Under the pieces are notes generated by a model, which had not been told where the DNA came from, did no database searches, and was given only the letters and a program-made list of their open reading frames with translations. A stretch of 64,000 nt of DNA from Streptomyces iakyrus (lineage in GTDB: Bacteria; Actinomycetota; Actinomycetes; Streptomycetales; Streptomycetaceae): contig NZ_JNXI01000020.1 in NCBI RefSeq assembly GCF_000717055.1, positions 62,001-126,000 on the forward strand, read 5' to 3'. Made by a program: the position numbers and the translations under genes. Numbering within the stretch: the stretch's first letter is position 1; the number at the start of each line of letters is the position of its first letter. Of this stretch, positions 54,782 to 64,000 are shown in pieces.

Positions 54782-55360
54782 ATGGGCACCATGAACCACG
54801 CCCAGCTGACCGCCCTAGGCCGTGCCCTCCGTCTCCTCGGTGAGCACGGGGAGGCCCTCACCGCCGACACCCCGGACGCCAAGCTGCACGAGGTCAAGGC
54901 CGATCTGAAGCGCGCGCTGGACCTGCTGGAGGAGAGCGTCTCGAACGCCGCGCCCACCACCCGCTGCCCCGAGCACCCGAACGGCCCGGTCGACGAGGCC
55001 GCCCCCGACCTGTGCCTGCTGTGCGAGACGCGGCGCCGGGCCGCCCGCCGGAACGAGTTCAACGGGCCCGCCCCCCAGCACCAGCCCATCCAGCCCGCGC
55101 CGTCCCGCTACGGCGTGCGCGGCGACCGCCCCCAGCCCCAGCAGCGCTGGCTGGCGGAGCTGTGGAACGGCCAGACCTGGCAGCTGTGCGGCACCCCGCG
55201 CCGGGACCGCCGCGAGGCCGAGCTGTTCATCAACGCCCAGCGCAAGGCACCCCGGGCCGCCATGGCGTACCGGCTGGTGCACGAGTTCACCGACTACGAG
55301 GTGCTGCGGGTGTGGGGGACGCCCGTACGGATCGACATCGAGCCGATGGGCAACCTGTAG
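54782..55360 (+). CDS. Hypothetical protein with two CxxC pairs
   Basis: A 192-residue protein: a helical N-terminal region (HAQLTALGRALRLLGEHGEA, LKRALDLLEES), a central stretch with CPEHPNGPVDEAAPDLCLLC (likely zinc-binding Cys/His set), then WLAELWNGQTWQLCGTPRRD and a small strand-rich end. Start is ATG 54782 or 54791. The Uma2 stop precedes it by five bases, so coupling is possible. No family recognised. Confidence 0.65.
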   Translation: MGTMNHAQLTALGRALRLLGEHGEALTADTPDAKLHEVKADLKRALDLLEESVSNAAPTTRCPEHPNGPVDEAAPDLCLLCETRRRAARRNEFNGPAPQHQPIQPAPSRYGVRGDRPQPQQRWLAELWNGQTWQLCGTPRRDRREAELFINAQRKAPRAAMAYRLVHEFTDYEVLRVWGTPVRIDIEPMGNL

Positions 55361-55364
55361 GCCC

Positions 55365-56921
55365 CTACAGCAGCGGCAGGGGCAGGAACTCGTGTCCCTC
55401 CCACAGGCGCCGCGAGCGCTCCTCCGGGTACGCCGTGACCACCGGCTCCGCGTCCAGCACCTGCACCAGCCGCTCGGCGTCGTCGTACACCGGCCAGCCC
55501 GGGTCGCCCGACCGCGCGAAGGACGTCCAGGACGTGCGGAAGCGGGACGACAGCGCGAGGGCATCGGCGGACGGCTCCGCGCCCGCGAACAGCAAAAGCC
55601 CCAGGTCGGCCCCGTACGTGCCGAACAGCAGCGGGATGTCCAGGCCGTGGCAGGCGCCGAGCGCGCCGCCGTTGCCCGGGGCCGGCCAGGTCAGTTCGTA
55701 GACGTGCGCGCGTCCGCCGCCCGCGCGCTGCGCCTCTGCCAGGTGCAGGGACGGCATGTTGAACAGCCAGTCCGTCTGGACGCGTTCGTAGAGTTCCGAA
55801 GGGGAGGCCTCCGGAAAGGCCGTGCGGTAGGCCTGTTCGCCGTCGGGACCGGGGGCGAACAGGCGCAGGGCCGAGGCCGCCCTCTCCTCGGTGATCCGGT
55901 TCAGTTGGCCCACCATGGCGATGAACAGGCGGTACTCGTCGCGGTTGTGGCCGACGAGGAGGTCGACGTCCTTCGCCGAACCGGCCGCCAGTGCCTGCCA
56001 CGGCGTGGCCGGCAGGACCTCCCCGTCGACCACCGGGGAGAAGGGCGTGACCGTGGGCGCCGCCTGGCCCCAGCGGTCGACGCGTTGGAGCATCTTGGCA
56101 CTCAGCGTCTCGCCCGCCGAGGTCAGCTTGCGCGGAGCGATCGTCGACAGGTCGGCGACCGTGGGGCGCAGGCCCAGCTCGGCGGCGAGGGCGGTGCCGA
56201 TGTCCCGGGCCAGGGCGTCGGAGAAGAAGGTCCCCGGCACGCTCTGCGCGATCGCCCGCCGGAACAGGCCGGCCGCACGCGGCATGGAGAGCAGGGAGGC
56301 GACCGAGCCCGCGCCTGCGGACTCCCCGAAGATCGTGACCTGGCCGGGGTCCCCGCCGAACGCCTCGACGTTGACCCGCACCCACTCCAGCGCGGCCACC
56401 TGGTCGAGCAGTCCGCGGTTGGCGGGCGCTCCCTCGATGTGCGCGAAACCCTCCATGCCCAGGCGGTAGTTGAGGGACACGACGACCACGTCGCCGTCTT
56501 CGGCGATGTGCCGGGCGTCGTAGCCGGGGCTGCCGGAGTGGCCGAGTTTGTAGGCGCCGCCGTAGATCCACACCATCACCGGACGGCGGGCCGCCGGATC
56601 GGGGTCGGGGGTCCAGACGTTGACCGTGAGCCACTCGTCGCCCTCGGGAAGGCCGAGCAGGCCCGGGCCTCCCAGGTTGCCGAGGTCCTGCGGGGGCGGC
56701 GGTCCGAAGGCGTACGCGTCACGTATGCCGTCCCAGCTCTCGGCGGGGCGCGGCGCCTGGAAGCGGGCCTCCCCGACCGGTGGTGCGGCGAACGGGATGC
56801 CGCGGAAGACCGCGAGCCCCGCCTCCCTCCGGCCCTGGACGGCACCGGCGGTGGTGCGCACCACCGGCCCGGGCTGTCCGGCGGAACCGTCGTGCGGCGG
56901 GCGGGACTCGGTCGTCGTCAT
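55365..56921 (-). CDS. Type B carboxylesterase (para-nitrobenzyl esterase-like)
   Basis: A 518-residue alpha/beta hydrolase of the carboxylesterase family. GESAGAGSVAS contains the catalytic Ser, HNRDEYRLF the acid, and ACHGLDIPLLFGTYG the His; RLGMEGFAH is the oxyanion region. It likely cleaves esters in the cytoplasm (no signal peptide). ATG 56921 is preceded by GAGGAGA; a TTG six codons upstream is possible. Convergent with the CxxC gene. Confidence 0.92.
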   Translation of the reverse strand: MTTTESRPPHDGSAGQPGPVVRTTAGAVQGRREAGLAVFRGIPFAAPPVGEARFQAPRPAESWDGIRDAYAFGPPPPQDLGNLGGPGLLGLPEGDEWLTVNVWTPDPDPAARRPVMVWIYGGAYKLGHSGSPGYDARHIAEDGDVVVVSLNYRLGMEGFAHIEGAPANRGLLDQVAALEWVRVNVEAFGGDPGQVTIFGESAGAGSVASLLSMPRAAGLFRRAIAQSVPGTFFSDALARDIGTALAAELGLRPTVADLSTIAPRKLTSAGETLSAKMLQRVDRWGQAAPTVTPFSPVVDGEVLPATPWQALAAGSAKDVDLLVGHNRDEYRLFIAMVGQLNRITEERAASALRLFAPGPDGEQAYRTAFPEASPSELYERVQTDWLFNMPSLHLAEAQRAGGGRAHVYELTWPAPGNGGALGACHGLDIPLLFGTYGADLGLLLFAGAEPSADALALSSRFRTSWTSFARSGDPGWPVYDDAERLVQVLDAEPVVTAYPEERSRRLWEGHEFLPLPLL

Positions 56922-57009
56922 CTGGATCTCCTCACTCAAGGCCGGTGAACAGGCGCTCCGTCAGTGTCCTCGGCCGGCGTGAGCAGATCCAGGGCCTCAG
57001 GGGCGGGGG

Positions 57010-58146
57010 TCAGCTGAGGGACTTGAGCGCCGCGGGGTCGTAGGGCGCCAGCTCCTCGAAGCGGCCGTCGAGCACCTTCCGGGCCCACTCGGGATCCTGG
57101 AGCAGGGCGCGGCCGACAGCGACCATGTCGAACTCGTCACGCTCGAAGCGGTCGAGGAGGTTGTCGAGGTCGCCCAGTTCGGCGCCCTGGCCCTGGAAGG
57201 CCTTGATGAAGTCGCCGTTCAGGCCGACCGAGCCGACGGTGATGGCGGGCTTGCCGGTGAGCTTCTTGGTCCAGCCGGCCAGGTTGAGGTCGGAGTCCTC
57301 GAACTCGGGGAGCCAGTAGCGGCGGGTGGAGGCGTGGAAGGCGTCGACGCCGGCGGCGGCGAGCGGGGTCAGGATGGCCTCCAGCTCCTCCGGGGTCTCG
57401 GCGAGTCGGGCGTCGTAGGCCTCCTGCTTCCACTGGGAGTAGCGGAAGATGACGGGGAAGTCGGCGGAGACGGTCTCGCGGACGGCCGCGACGATCTCCT
57501 CCGAGAGCTTGGCGCGCGCGACCCGGTCGCCGCCGTAGGCGTCGGTGCGGCGGTTGGTGCCCTCCCACAGGAACTGGTCGAGCAGGTAGCCGTGGGCGCC
57601 GTGGAGCTCGACGCCGTCGAAGCCGATGCGCTCGGCGGCGGCAGCGGCCTCGGCGAACGCGCCGATGACGGCGTCGATGTCGGCCTGGGTCATGGCCTTG
57701 CCGGTGGGCTCGTCGGCGCCGATGCGCAGGCCGGAGGGGCCGACGGCCGGGGCGTCCGCGAACGGCGGTTCACCCTGGTTGCGGACCATGCCGATGTGCC
57801 AGAGCTGCGGCACGATCGTGCCGCCCGCGGCGTGCACCGCCTCGGCGACCTTCGCCCAGCCCGCCAGCTGCTCCTCGCCGTGGAACCGCGGCACGCGGTC
57901 GCTCTGCCCGGCCGACTCGTGGCCGACGTAGGTGCCCTCGGTGACGATCAGGCCGACGCCGGCGGCGGCGCGGCGCGCGTAGTACGACACGACGTCCTCG
58001 CCGGGCACACCGCCGGGGGAGAACATGCGGGTCATCGGCGCCATCGCGATCCGGTTGGGAACGGTCAGGCCGCCCAGCGATACGGGCCGGGACAGGATTT
58101 CGGCGGCGCGGGAGGCGGAGGCGGCGACAGTCACGTGGGGGCTCAC
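57010..58146 (-). CDS. Old Yellow Enzyme-family FMN oxidoreductase
   Basis: A 378-residue NADH:flavin oxidoreductase of the OYE class (APMTRMFSPGGVP, TEGTYVGHESAGQS, ELHGAHGYLLDQFLWEGTN, RYSQWKQEAYDA, VAVGRALLQDPEW). The HGAH pair matches the HxxN/H site for the substrate oxygen. It likely reduces activated alkenes with NAD(P)H. Starts at GTG 58146, with no clear ribosome site. A palindrome precedes it. Confidence 0.9.
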   Translation of the reverse strand: MSPHVTVAASASRAAEILSRPVSLGGLTVPNRIAMAPMTRMFSPGGVPGEDVVSYYARRAAAGVGLIVTEGTYVGHESAGQSDRVPRFHGEEQLAGWAKVAEAVHAAGGTIVPQLWHIGMVRNQGEPPFADAPAVGPSGLRIGADEPTGKAMTQADIDAVIGAFAEAAAAAERIGFDGVELHGAHGYLLDQFLWEGTNRRTDAYGGDRVARAKLSEEIVAAVRETVSADFPVIFRYSQWKQEAYDARLAETPEELEAILTPLAAAGVDAFHASTRRYWLPEFEDSDLNLAGWTKKLTGKPAITVGSVGLNGDFIKAFQGQGAELGDLDNLLDRFERDEFDMVAVGRALLQDPEWARKVLDGRFEELAPYDPAALKSLS

Positions 58147-58163
58147 TTTCGGATACCGGCGGG

Positions 58164-58179
58164 TATGTGCATACGCATA
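58164..58179. promoter_or_regulatory. Palindrome upstream of OYE gene
   Basis: TATGTGCATACGCATA reads the same on the reverse strand at 12 of 16 positions and lies about 20 bases before the OYE start. Candidate operator; no adjacent regulator gene. Confidence 0.5.
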
Positions 58180-58272
58180 GGACCGACCTCACCTTCAACC
58201 ATCCGGTCCCGCCCCGCCATCCCACCCCCGCTGTGATCCCGGACACGCGCCCCGCACGCATCCCGGACACGC

Positions 58273-58316
58273 CCGAGGGCGGCACCCCCTGTCGGAACAG
58301 GAAGTGCCGCCCTCGG
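58273..58316 (-). terminator. groEL2 terminator
   Basis: A perfect 13-bp stem (CCGAGGGCGGCAC at 58273-58285; 58304-58316) whose loop itself can form a small hairpin (CCTGT/ACAGG), lying 26 bases past the groEL2 stop. Confidence 0.75.
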
Positions 58317-58341
58317 AGCGGACGTTGATCGACCGGGTCGA

Positions 58342-59994
<1,653 letters not shown>

Positions 59995-60091
59995 TTACTT
60001 CGGACCGCGCCCGCGCCCGCGACGGACGGCTCGCTTGCCTTGTGGTTCCTTCCCCACCTGGCCTGCGGGCCTCACCGACCCGGTCCTTACG

Positions 60092-60118
60092 TTGTCACTC
60101 TCACCTTCAGAGTGCTAA
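60092..60118. promoter_or_regulatory. CIRCE element 1 (HrcA operator)
   Basis: TTGTCACTC (60092-60100), nine bases, GAGTGCTAA (60110-60118): the second arm is a perfect CIRCE half-site and the first matches TTAGCACTC at 7 of 9. It lies upstream of groEL2, eight bases from a second element. Confidence 0.85.
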
Positions 60119-60126
60119 CGCAATGA

Positions 60127-60153
60127 TTAGCACTCGACCCCCGAGAGTGCAAG
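60127..60153. promoter_or_regulatory. CIRCE element 2 (HrcA operator)
   Basis: TTAGCACTC (60127-60135, perfect), nine bases, GAGTGCAAG (60145-60153, 7 of 9). Together with element 1 the two 27-bp sites are placed 35 bp apart (start to start), about 3.3 DNA turns. Confidence 0.9.
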
Positions 60154-60283
60154 GCGCGCTCGCGCAGCGAGTGCTCGTTGAGGGGTGGTGGTCGGGTGAC
60201 GGGCGGGCGCAAGCGCCCGCCCTGGATCGGGCGGGGTCGTCAGCCGCCCGCGAACACCGTCGGCCAGGCCCTTCGAACACGCG
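60154..60283. other. Intergenic region between csp terminator and CIRCE
   Basis: About 130 bases that should carry the groEL2 promoter upstream of the HrcA sites on the minus strand. No other gene seen. Confidence 0.5.
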
Positions 60284-60317
60284 GAAGGGCCCGCACCCCG
60301 GGGGGTACGGGCCCTTC
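60284..60317 (-). terminator. Hairpin after cold-shock gene
   Basis: GAAGGGCCCG (60284-60293) pairs with CGGGCCCTTC (60308-60317), with a G/C-rich inner part (CACCCC/GGGGTA). It lies 41 bases past the cold-shock stop. Confidence 0.7.
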
Positions 60318-60357
60318 TGAGAAGACCGGTCGCTTGAGCGGTGGTCGTGGTGCGCGT

Positions 60358-60561
60358 TCAGGCAGAGACGCGAACCATGTCGGCCTGCGGTCCCTTCTGG
60401 CCCTGCGAGATCTCGAACTCGACCCGCTGGCCCTCTTCAAGGGTGCGGTAGCCGTCCATCTGAATCGCGCTGTAGTGGACGAAAACATCCGCACCACCGT
60501 CGACCGCGATGAAGCCGTACCCCTTCTCCGCGTTGAACCACTTGACGGTGCCCTGAGCCAT
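60358..60561 (-). CDS. Cold-shock protein CspA-like
   Basis: The canonical 67-residue cold-shock protein: [21 protein letters not shown]1 KGYGFI and RNP2 VFVHYSAI. An RNA chaperone binding single-stranded RNA. ATG 60561 has GGGAG; a long leader of up to 446 bp may carry cold-response structure. Separate from the longer CSD protein at 33 kb. Confidence 0.93.
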   Translation of the reverse strand: MAQGTVKWFNAEKGYGFIAVDGGADVFVHYSAIQMDGYRTLEEGQRVEFEISQGQKGPQADMVRVSA

Positions 60562-60912
60562 GCCTAACTCCCCTATTACTGGCCCTTGCACAGATCCACA
60601 CTTCGCGGACCCGGGTCAGACCTCACCCCCCACGGTTGGGGGCGTGCGCCGGAACGCGTCGACCGCGGCTGAATGTATCTGTCCAACTGCCGTCTGCAAC
60701 AGGTCAATCGGACGAGAATTCTGGACGCGCAGGGTCCGGAATGTGGGGAGAATTCGCCCGAATTCAGGGCAAGTCGGGCTCCATAAAAGGAACAAAAGCC
60801 GCGAAAGACGCGCACACTTTGGCTACATCTTGTCGGACTCGCGGCAGGAATTCAGGGTTTCGATCGGGGGATCGGTATCGCGTTCCCCAACTGTACCCCG
60901 CTCAACCACACA
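60562..60912. other. Long leader/promoter region of cold-shock gene
   Basis: About 350 bases without a credible gene, relatively AT-rich. It has four GAATTC sites at 60716, 60750, 60760 and 60848, the last two in the repeated GAATTCAGGG. Short frames on both strands lack ribosome sites or family resemblance. It likely holds the csp promoter and a structured 5' leader. Confidence 0.55.
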
Positions 60913-60951
60913 GAATTGCCCCCTCCGCTTCTCTCACGGAGGGGGCAATTC
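60913..60951 (-). terminator. Strong terminator of the thrC-sulfur carrier transcript
   Basis: A perfect 15-bp stem (GAATTGCCCCCTCCG at 60913-60927; 60937-60951) with a nine-base loop, 57 bases beyond the sulfur-carrier stop. Confidence 0.85.
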
Positions 60952-61007
60952 GATGAACTCTCGGTAATCGTCGTTACCGAAGGTAACAATCGGGCCGGTC
61001 GACCGGT

Positions 61008-61283
61008 TCAGCCACCGGCGACGGCGGGAATGATCGACACGCCGGCACCGTCCGGCGTCGCCGTCTCCAGCCCCTGCTCGAACCGCACGTCGTCGTCGTT
61101 CACGTAGACGTTGACGAACCGGCGCAGCTTGCCCTGGTCGTCGAGCACCCGGGCGGCGATCCCGGTGTGGTTCTTCTCCAGATCGGCGATGACCTCACCG
61201 AGGTTCGCGCCCTCGGCGGCGACCTCGGCCTGCCCGCCGGTGTAGGTACGCAGGATGGTGGGGATGCGAACGGTGACGCTCAT
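61008..61283 (-). CDS. MoaD/ThiS-family sulfur carrier (CysO-like)
   Basis: A 91-residue ubiquitin-fold protein: SVTVRIPTILRTYTGGQAEV, FVNVYVNDDDVR and the C-terminal GG that would be activated as a thiocarboxylate. Closest by pattern to CysO of mycobacteria, which delivers sulfide for cysteine synthesis; no cysM or Mec+ gene lies nearby here. It follows thrC on the same strand with a dispersed repeat between them, so its role beside threonine synthase is uncertain. Confidence 0.85.
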   Translation of the reverse strand: MSVTVRIPTILRTYTGGQAEVAAEGANLGEVIADLEKNHTGIAARVLDDQGKLRRFVNVYVNDDDVRFEQGLETATPDGAGVSIIPAVAGG

Positions 61284-61315
61284 GACTTCAAAACCTCCGG
61301 TTGGGTAGCGCGCTC

Positions 61316-61353
61316 AGGGGCGCGGGGAACTGCGCGACCAACCCCCACGGGCC
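61316..61353. repeat. Dispersed 38-bp intergenic repeat, copy B
   Basis: 36 of 38 bases identical with copy A at 13252-13289. Here it sits between the thrC stop and the start of the sulfur carrier gene. Confidence 0.8.
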
Positions 61354-61371
61354 CGCAGCGAACAACGACGC

Positions 61372-62658
61372 TCAGAGCAGCCCGGCCTCACGGAACGATT
61401 CGAGGTTGGGGCGAATGGTCGCCGTCAGACCCGTGCCCGCCACTGCGTCCAGCGTCTTGAGGCCATCCCCGGTGTTGAGCACCACTGTCGTCTTCGACGG
61501 ATCCAGCAGCCCGCTCTCGATCAGCTTCTTGGTGACACCCACCGTCACACCACCGGCGGTCTCCGCGAAGATCCCCTCGGTCCTGGCGAGGATCTTGATC
61601 GCGTCGACGACCTGCTCGTCGTTCACGTCCTCCACCGCACCGCCGGTCCGCCGCGCGATGTCCAGCACGTACGGCCCGTCCGCCGGGTTGCCGATGGCGA
61701 GCGACTTGGCGATGGTGTTCGGCTTCTGCGGCCGCACGACGTCGTGCCCGGCCTTGTAGGCGACGGACACCGGCGAGCAGCCCTCGGCCTGCGCACCGAA
61801 GATCTTGTACGGCTTGTCCTCGACAAGACCGAGCTTGATCAGCTCCTGCAGCCCCTTGTCGATCTTCGTGAGCTGCGAGCCGGAGGCGATCGGCACGACG
61901 AGCTGGTCCGGCAGCTGCCAGCCGAGCTGCTCGCAGATCTCGTACGCGAGGGTCTTGGAGCCCTCCGCGTAGTACGGCCGGAGGTTGACGTTGACGAAGC
62001 CCCAGCCCTCGCCCGCCGGGTCGCCGATCAGCTCGGAGCAGAAGCGGTTCACGTCGTCGTAGTTGCCCTCGATGCCGACGAGCTCGCCGCCGTAGACCGC
62101 GGCCATGACGACCTTGCCCTGCTCCAGGTCGTGCGGGATGAACACGCAGGAGCGGAAGCCGGCGCGGGCCGCGGCGGCACCCACCGCACCGGCGAGGTTG
62201 CCGGTGGAGGAGCAGGAGAGCGTGGTGAAGCCGAAGGCGCGGGCGGCCTCCAGGGCCTGGGCGACGACGCGGTCCTTGAAGGAGTGCGTCGGGTTGCCGG
62301 AGTCGTCCTTGACGAACAGCTTGCCGGCGTCGACGCCCAGCTCGCGCGCGAGGTTGTCGGCCTTGACGAGCTTGGTCCAGCCGGGGTTGATGTTGGGCTT
62401 GTCCGCCACGTCGGCCGGGACGGGCAGCAGCGGGGCGTAGCGCCAGATGTTCGCGGGGCCCGCTTCGATCCGCTTGCGGAGTTCCTCGGTGTCGTAGGCC
62501 GAGAAGTCGTAGGCGATCTCCAGCGGGCCGAAACACTCCTCGCAGGCGAAGACCGGTCCGAGGGGTACGCGGTGACCGCACTCGCGGCAGCTCAGCGCGG
62601 CAGCGGGACCGAGGTCTACGGTGGAGTCAGTGGTGCTTGCAACAGTCTGCACAGCCAT
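61372..62658 (-). CDS. thrC: Threonine synthase
   Basis: A 428-residue PLP enzyme converting O-phosphohomoserine to threonine. PLP lysine is K128 in GNPTHSFKDR; SSTGNLAGAVGAAAARAG is the phosphate-binding region. The N terminus has a CRECG/CEEC four-cysteine zinc ribbon (C24, C27, C39, C42) common in actinobacterial ThrC. Followed downstream by the sulfur carrier gene. A weak ribosome site precedes ATG 62658. Confidence 0.95.
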   Translation of the reverse strand: MAVQTVASTTDSTVDLGPAAALSCRECGHRVPLGPVFACEECFGPLEIAYDFSAYDTEELRKRIEAGPANIWRYAPLLPVPADVADKPNINPGWTKLVKADNLARELGVDAGKLFVKDDSGNPTHSFKDRVVAQALEAARAFGFTTLSCSSTGNLAGAVGAAAARAGFRSCVFIPHDLEQGKVVMAAVYGGELVGIEGNYDDVNRFCSELIGDPAGEGWGFVNVNLRPYYAEGSKTLAYEICEQLGWQLPDQLVVPIASGSQLTKIDKGLQELIKLGLVEDKPYKIFGAQAEGCSPVSVAYKAGHDVVRPQKPNTIAKSLAIGNPADGPYVLDIARRTGGAVEDVNDEQVVDAIKILARTEGIFAETAGGVTVGVTKKLIESGLLDPSKTTVVLNTGDGLKTLDAVAGTGLTATIRPNLESFREAGLL

Positions 62659-62988
62659 GTGAGGCGAGGCCCTTTCTCCTCATCTTCCTCACGACGCATC
62701 TCGCCGTGAGACGGATTTGGCACCTTCCCGAGCCGGGAGCCTCGCGCACGAGGTCGACAGTGACCTACGAGTACCGACTGGAGGGTTGCCGGGGCTTCAT
62801 CGGGCCGTTTCCCTCTGCCCCTCTGGATGAGCTGTATGTGGTTGTAGGCGGCGGGTGACCCCGGACATGCGATGGTCATCCGCCTTGTTCAAGACTGTAA
62901 CCGACGACCAGGACAGTTGAGATAGTCGTCCGAACCGCGAGATGGATCACACCCCGTCCCGCCGAGAGTACGCAGAGGAGCCGCCACG
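62659..62988. other. Divergent promoter region thrC / gpgS
   Basis: About 330 bases between the two divergent starts. I see a small inverted pair GACGAC (62903-62908) and GTCGTC (62925-62930), but no known operator, riboswitch or gene. Confidence 0.5.
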
Positions 62989-63933
62989 GTGCTGGAAGAA
63001 GTCGAGCGCTGGCTGAGCACCCGTTCCTGGTCAGCGAACGAACGCCCCCTCCACCAGATGCTCGCCGCGAAGCAGCGCACGGGCCAGACGGTCAGCGTCG
63101 TGCTGCCCGCCCTCAACGAGGAGGCAACGGTCGGCGACATCGTCGCCGTCATCCGCCATGACCTGATGCGGCAGGTTCCGCTCGTCGACGAACTGGTCGT
63201 CGTCGACTCCGGCTCGACCGACCGTACGTCCGAGGTGGCCGCTGCCGCGGGCGCGCGGGTGGTGCACCGGGACGCGATACTCCCGCGCCTGCCCGCCGTG
63301 CCCGGCAAGGGCGAGGTGCTGTGGCGCTCGCTGCTCGTCACCCGCGGGGACATCGTCTGTTTCGTCGACGCGGACCTCAGGGACTTCTCGTCCGACTTCG
63401 TCTCCGGGATCGTGGGCCCGCTGCTCACGGACCCGGACGTGGAGCTGGTGAAGGCCATGTACGACCGGCCGCTCTCCGGTGCCGCCGGGCAGGGCGGCCG
63501 GGTCACCGAGCTGATGGCGCGCCCGCTGCTCAACATGCACTGGCCGCAGCTGGCCGGCTTCGTCCAGCCGCTCGGCGGCGAGTACGCGGCCCGCCGCTCC
63601 CTGCTGGAGCAGCTGCCGTTCCCCGTCGGGTACGGCGTGGAGCTGGGGATGCTGGTCGACGCCCTGCACCTGGCGGGCCTGGACGCCCTCGCCCAGGTGG
63701 ACGTCGGGGTGCGCAAACACCGGCACCAGGACGGGCAGGCGCTGGGCCGGATGGCCGCCGCGATCTACCGCACGGCCCAGCTGCGGCTGGCCCGCGGGCA
63801 TCTGATCCGGCCGTCCCTGACCCAGTTCGAGCGGGGGGAGGACGGCTTCGAGCCGCGCACCTACTCCGTGGACACCGAGGAGCGTCCGCCGATGGTGGAC
63901 ATCGCCGAGTACCAGGCGCGGAGAGCGGCCTGA
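62989..63933 (+). CDS. gpgS: Glucosyl-3-phosphoglycerate synthase
   Basis: A 314-residue GT-A glycosyltransferase (family 81). Seen are VVLPALNEEATVGDIV, VVVDSGSTDRT, the DxD pair D127/D129 (VDADLRD), and RPLLNMHWPQLAGFVQPLGG, diagnostic for GpgS. It transfers glucose to 3-phosphoglycerate, first step towards methylglucose lipopolysaccharide or a compatible solute. GTG 62989 has GAGGAG. Confidence 0.9.
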   Translation: MLEEVERWLSTRSWSANERPLHQMLAAKQRTGQTVSVVLPALNEEATVGDIVAVIRHDLMRQVPLVDELVVVDSGSTDRTSEVAAAAGARVVHRDAILPRLPAVPGKGEVLWRSLLVTRGDIVCFVDADLRDFSSDFVSGIVGPLLTDPDVELVKAMYDRPLSGAAGQGGRVTELMARPLLNMHWPQLAGFVQPLGGEYAARRSLLEQLPFPVGYGVELGMLVDALHLAGLDALAQVDVGVRKHRHQDGQALGRMAAAIYRTAQLRLARGHLIRPSLTQFERGEDGFEPRTYSVDTEERPPMVDIAEYQARRAA

Positions 63934-64000
63934 CCGGGGCCGTTTTCGGCCGGACCCGACAGATCCGCACGTTTGAGCGTTTGGGGGCCGGGCTAGGTTG
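63934..64000. other. Window end, promoter of next gene
   Basis: 67 bases after gpgS with no gene visible. Confidence 0.4.

Noticed and set aside
60110..60135. GAGTGCTAA-N8-TTAGCACTC read as a reversed CIRCE
   Set aside because: The known order is TTAGCACTC then GAGTGCTAA with nine bases; the correct reading gives two tandem elements sharing this core.
60636..60956. Short gene opposite the cold-shock leader
   Set aside because: No ribosome site or recognisable domain and it runs through the GAATTC-containing region and the terminator hairpin.

Overview
The window is very GC-rich DNA with strong G/C bias at third codon positions, frequent GTG/TTG starts and long meaningless antisense frames. 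Gene content is actinomycete: orphan GroEL2 under CIRCE control, futalosine-pathway menaquinone genes, a CebR-type cellulose box, an XRE/DUF397 pair, an actinobacterial XPB helicase, and mycothiol-dependent maleylpyruvate isomerase-like folds. Everything fits a Streptomyces chromosome. From memory, mqnB/mqnD and groEL2 correspond to the SCO4327/SCO4326 and SCO4296 area of S. coelicolor. I see no rRNA, tRNA, CRISPR array, prophage or intact insertion sequence.

Region 1 (1-13.3 kb) is mostly transport, secretion and regulation. It opens with the tail of an ABC ATPase coupled to an FtsX-like permease. A secreted tripeptidyl-aminopeptidase-like hydrolase and a secreted GH5-CBM2 cellulase with a perfect CebR operator follow. 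Next come a DrrAB-type drug exporter divergent from a TetR regulator, a SnoaL/MarR divergent pair, a secreted beta-propeller-like protein, an SGNH hydrolase, an AadA-like nucleotidyltransferase and an aldo/keto reductase with a MerR-type operator.

Region 2 (13.3-33 kb) contains ThpR with a 29-residue membrane peptide, a GNAT enzyme, an Uma2 protein, a MarR-MFS operon, an AzgA-type purine permease, a methyltransferase and a CtpE-like P-type ATPase. It also has two tandem secreted paralogues sharing a promoter palindrome, a sacsin-like ATPase next to a DUF3027 protein, another MFS carrier, a DUF2771 lipoprotein, and mqnB-mqnD for late menaquinone synthesis.

Region 3 (33-46 kb) is rich in nucleic-acid proteins: a long cold-shock protein, a WYL/helicase-associated protein, XPB and a HelD-like RNA polymerase recycling helicase. 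Between the helicase-associated gene and XPB (probable functional partners) lie two tiny secreted peptides and a striking in-frame fusion of a YqhA/UPF0114 membrane domain with an IstB transposition ATPase domain, with no IstA nearby.

Region 4 (44-64 kb) has three DinB/maleylpyruvate-isomerase-like genes (one fused to a GNAT domain), cutC, an HD protein, a murQ/RpiR cell-wall recycling pair and a small accessory island. The island holds a frameshifted XRE gene, DUF397, a C4-zinc HTH protein and an Uma2 protein with a duplicated N-terminal unit. It ends with a carboxylesterase, an Old Yellow Enzyme, groEL2 with two tandem CIRCE elements, a cold-shock gene, a MoaD/CysO-like sulfur carrier, thrC and gpgS.
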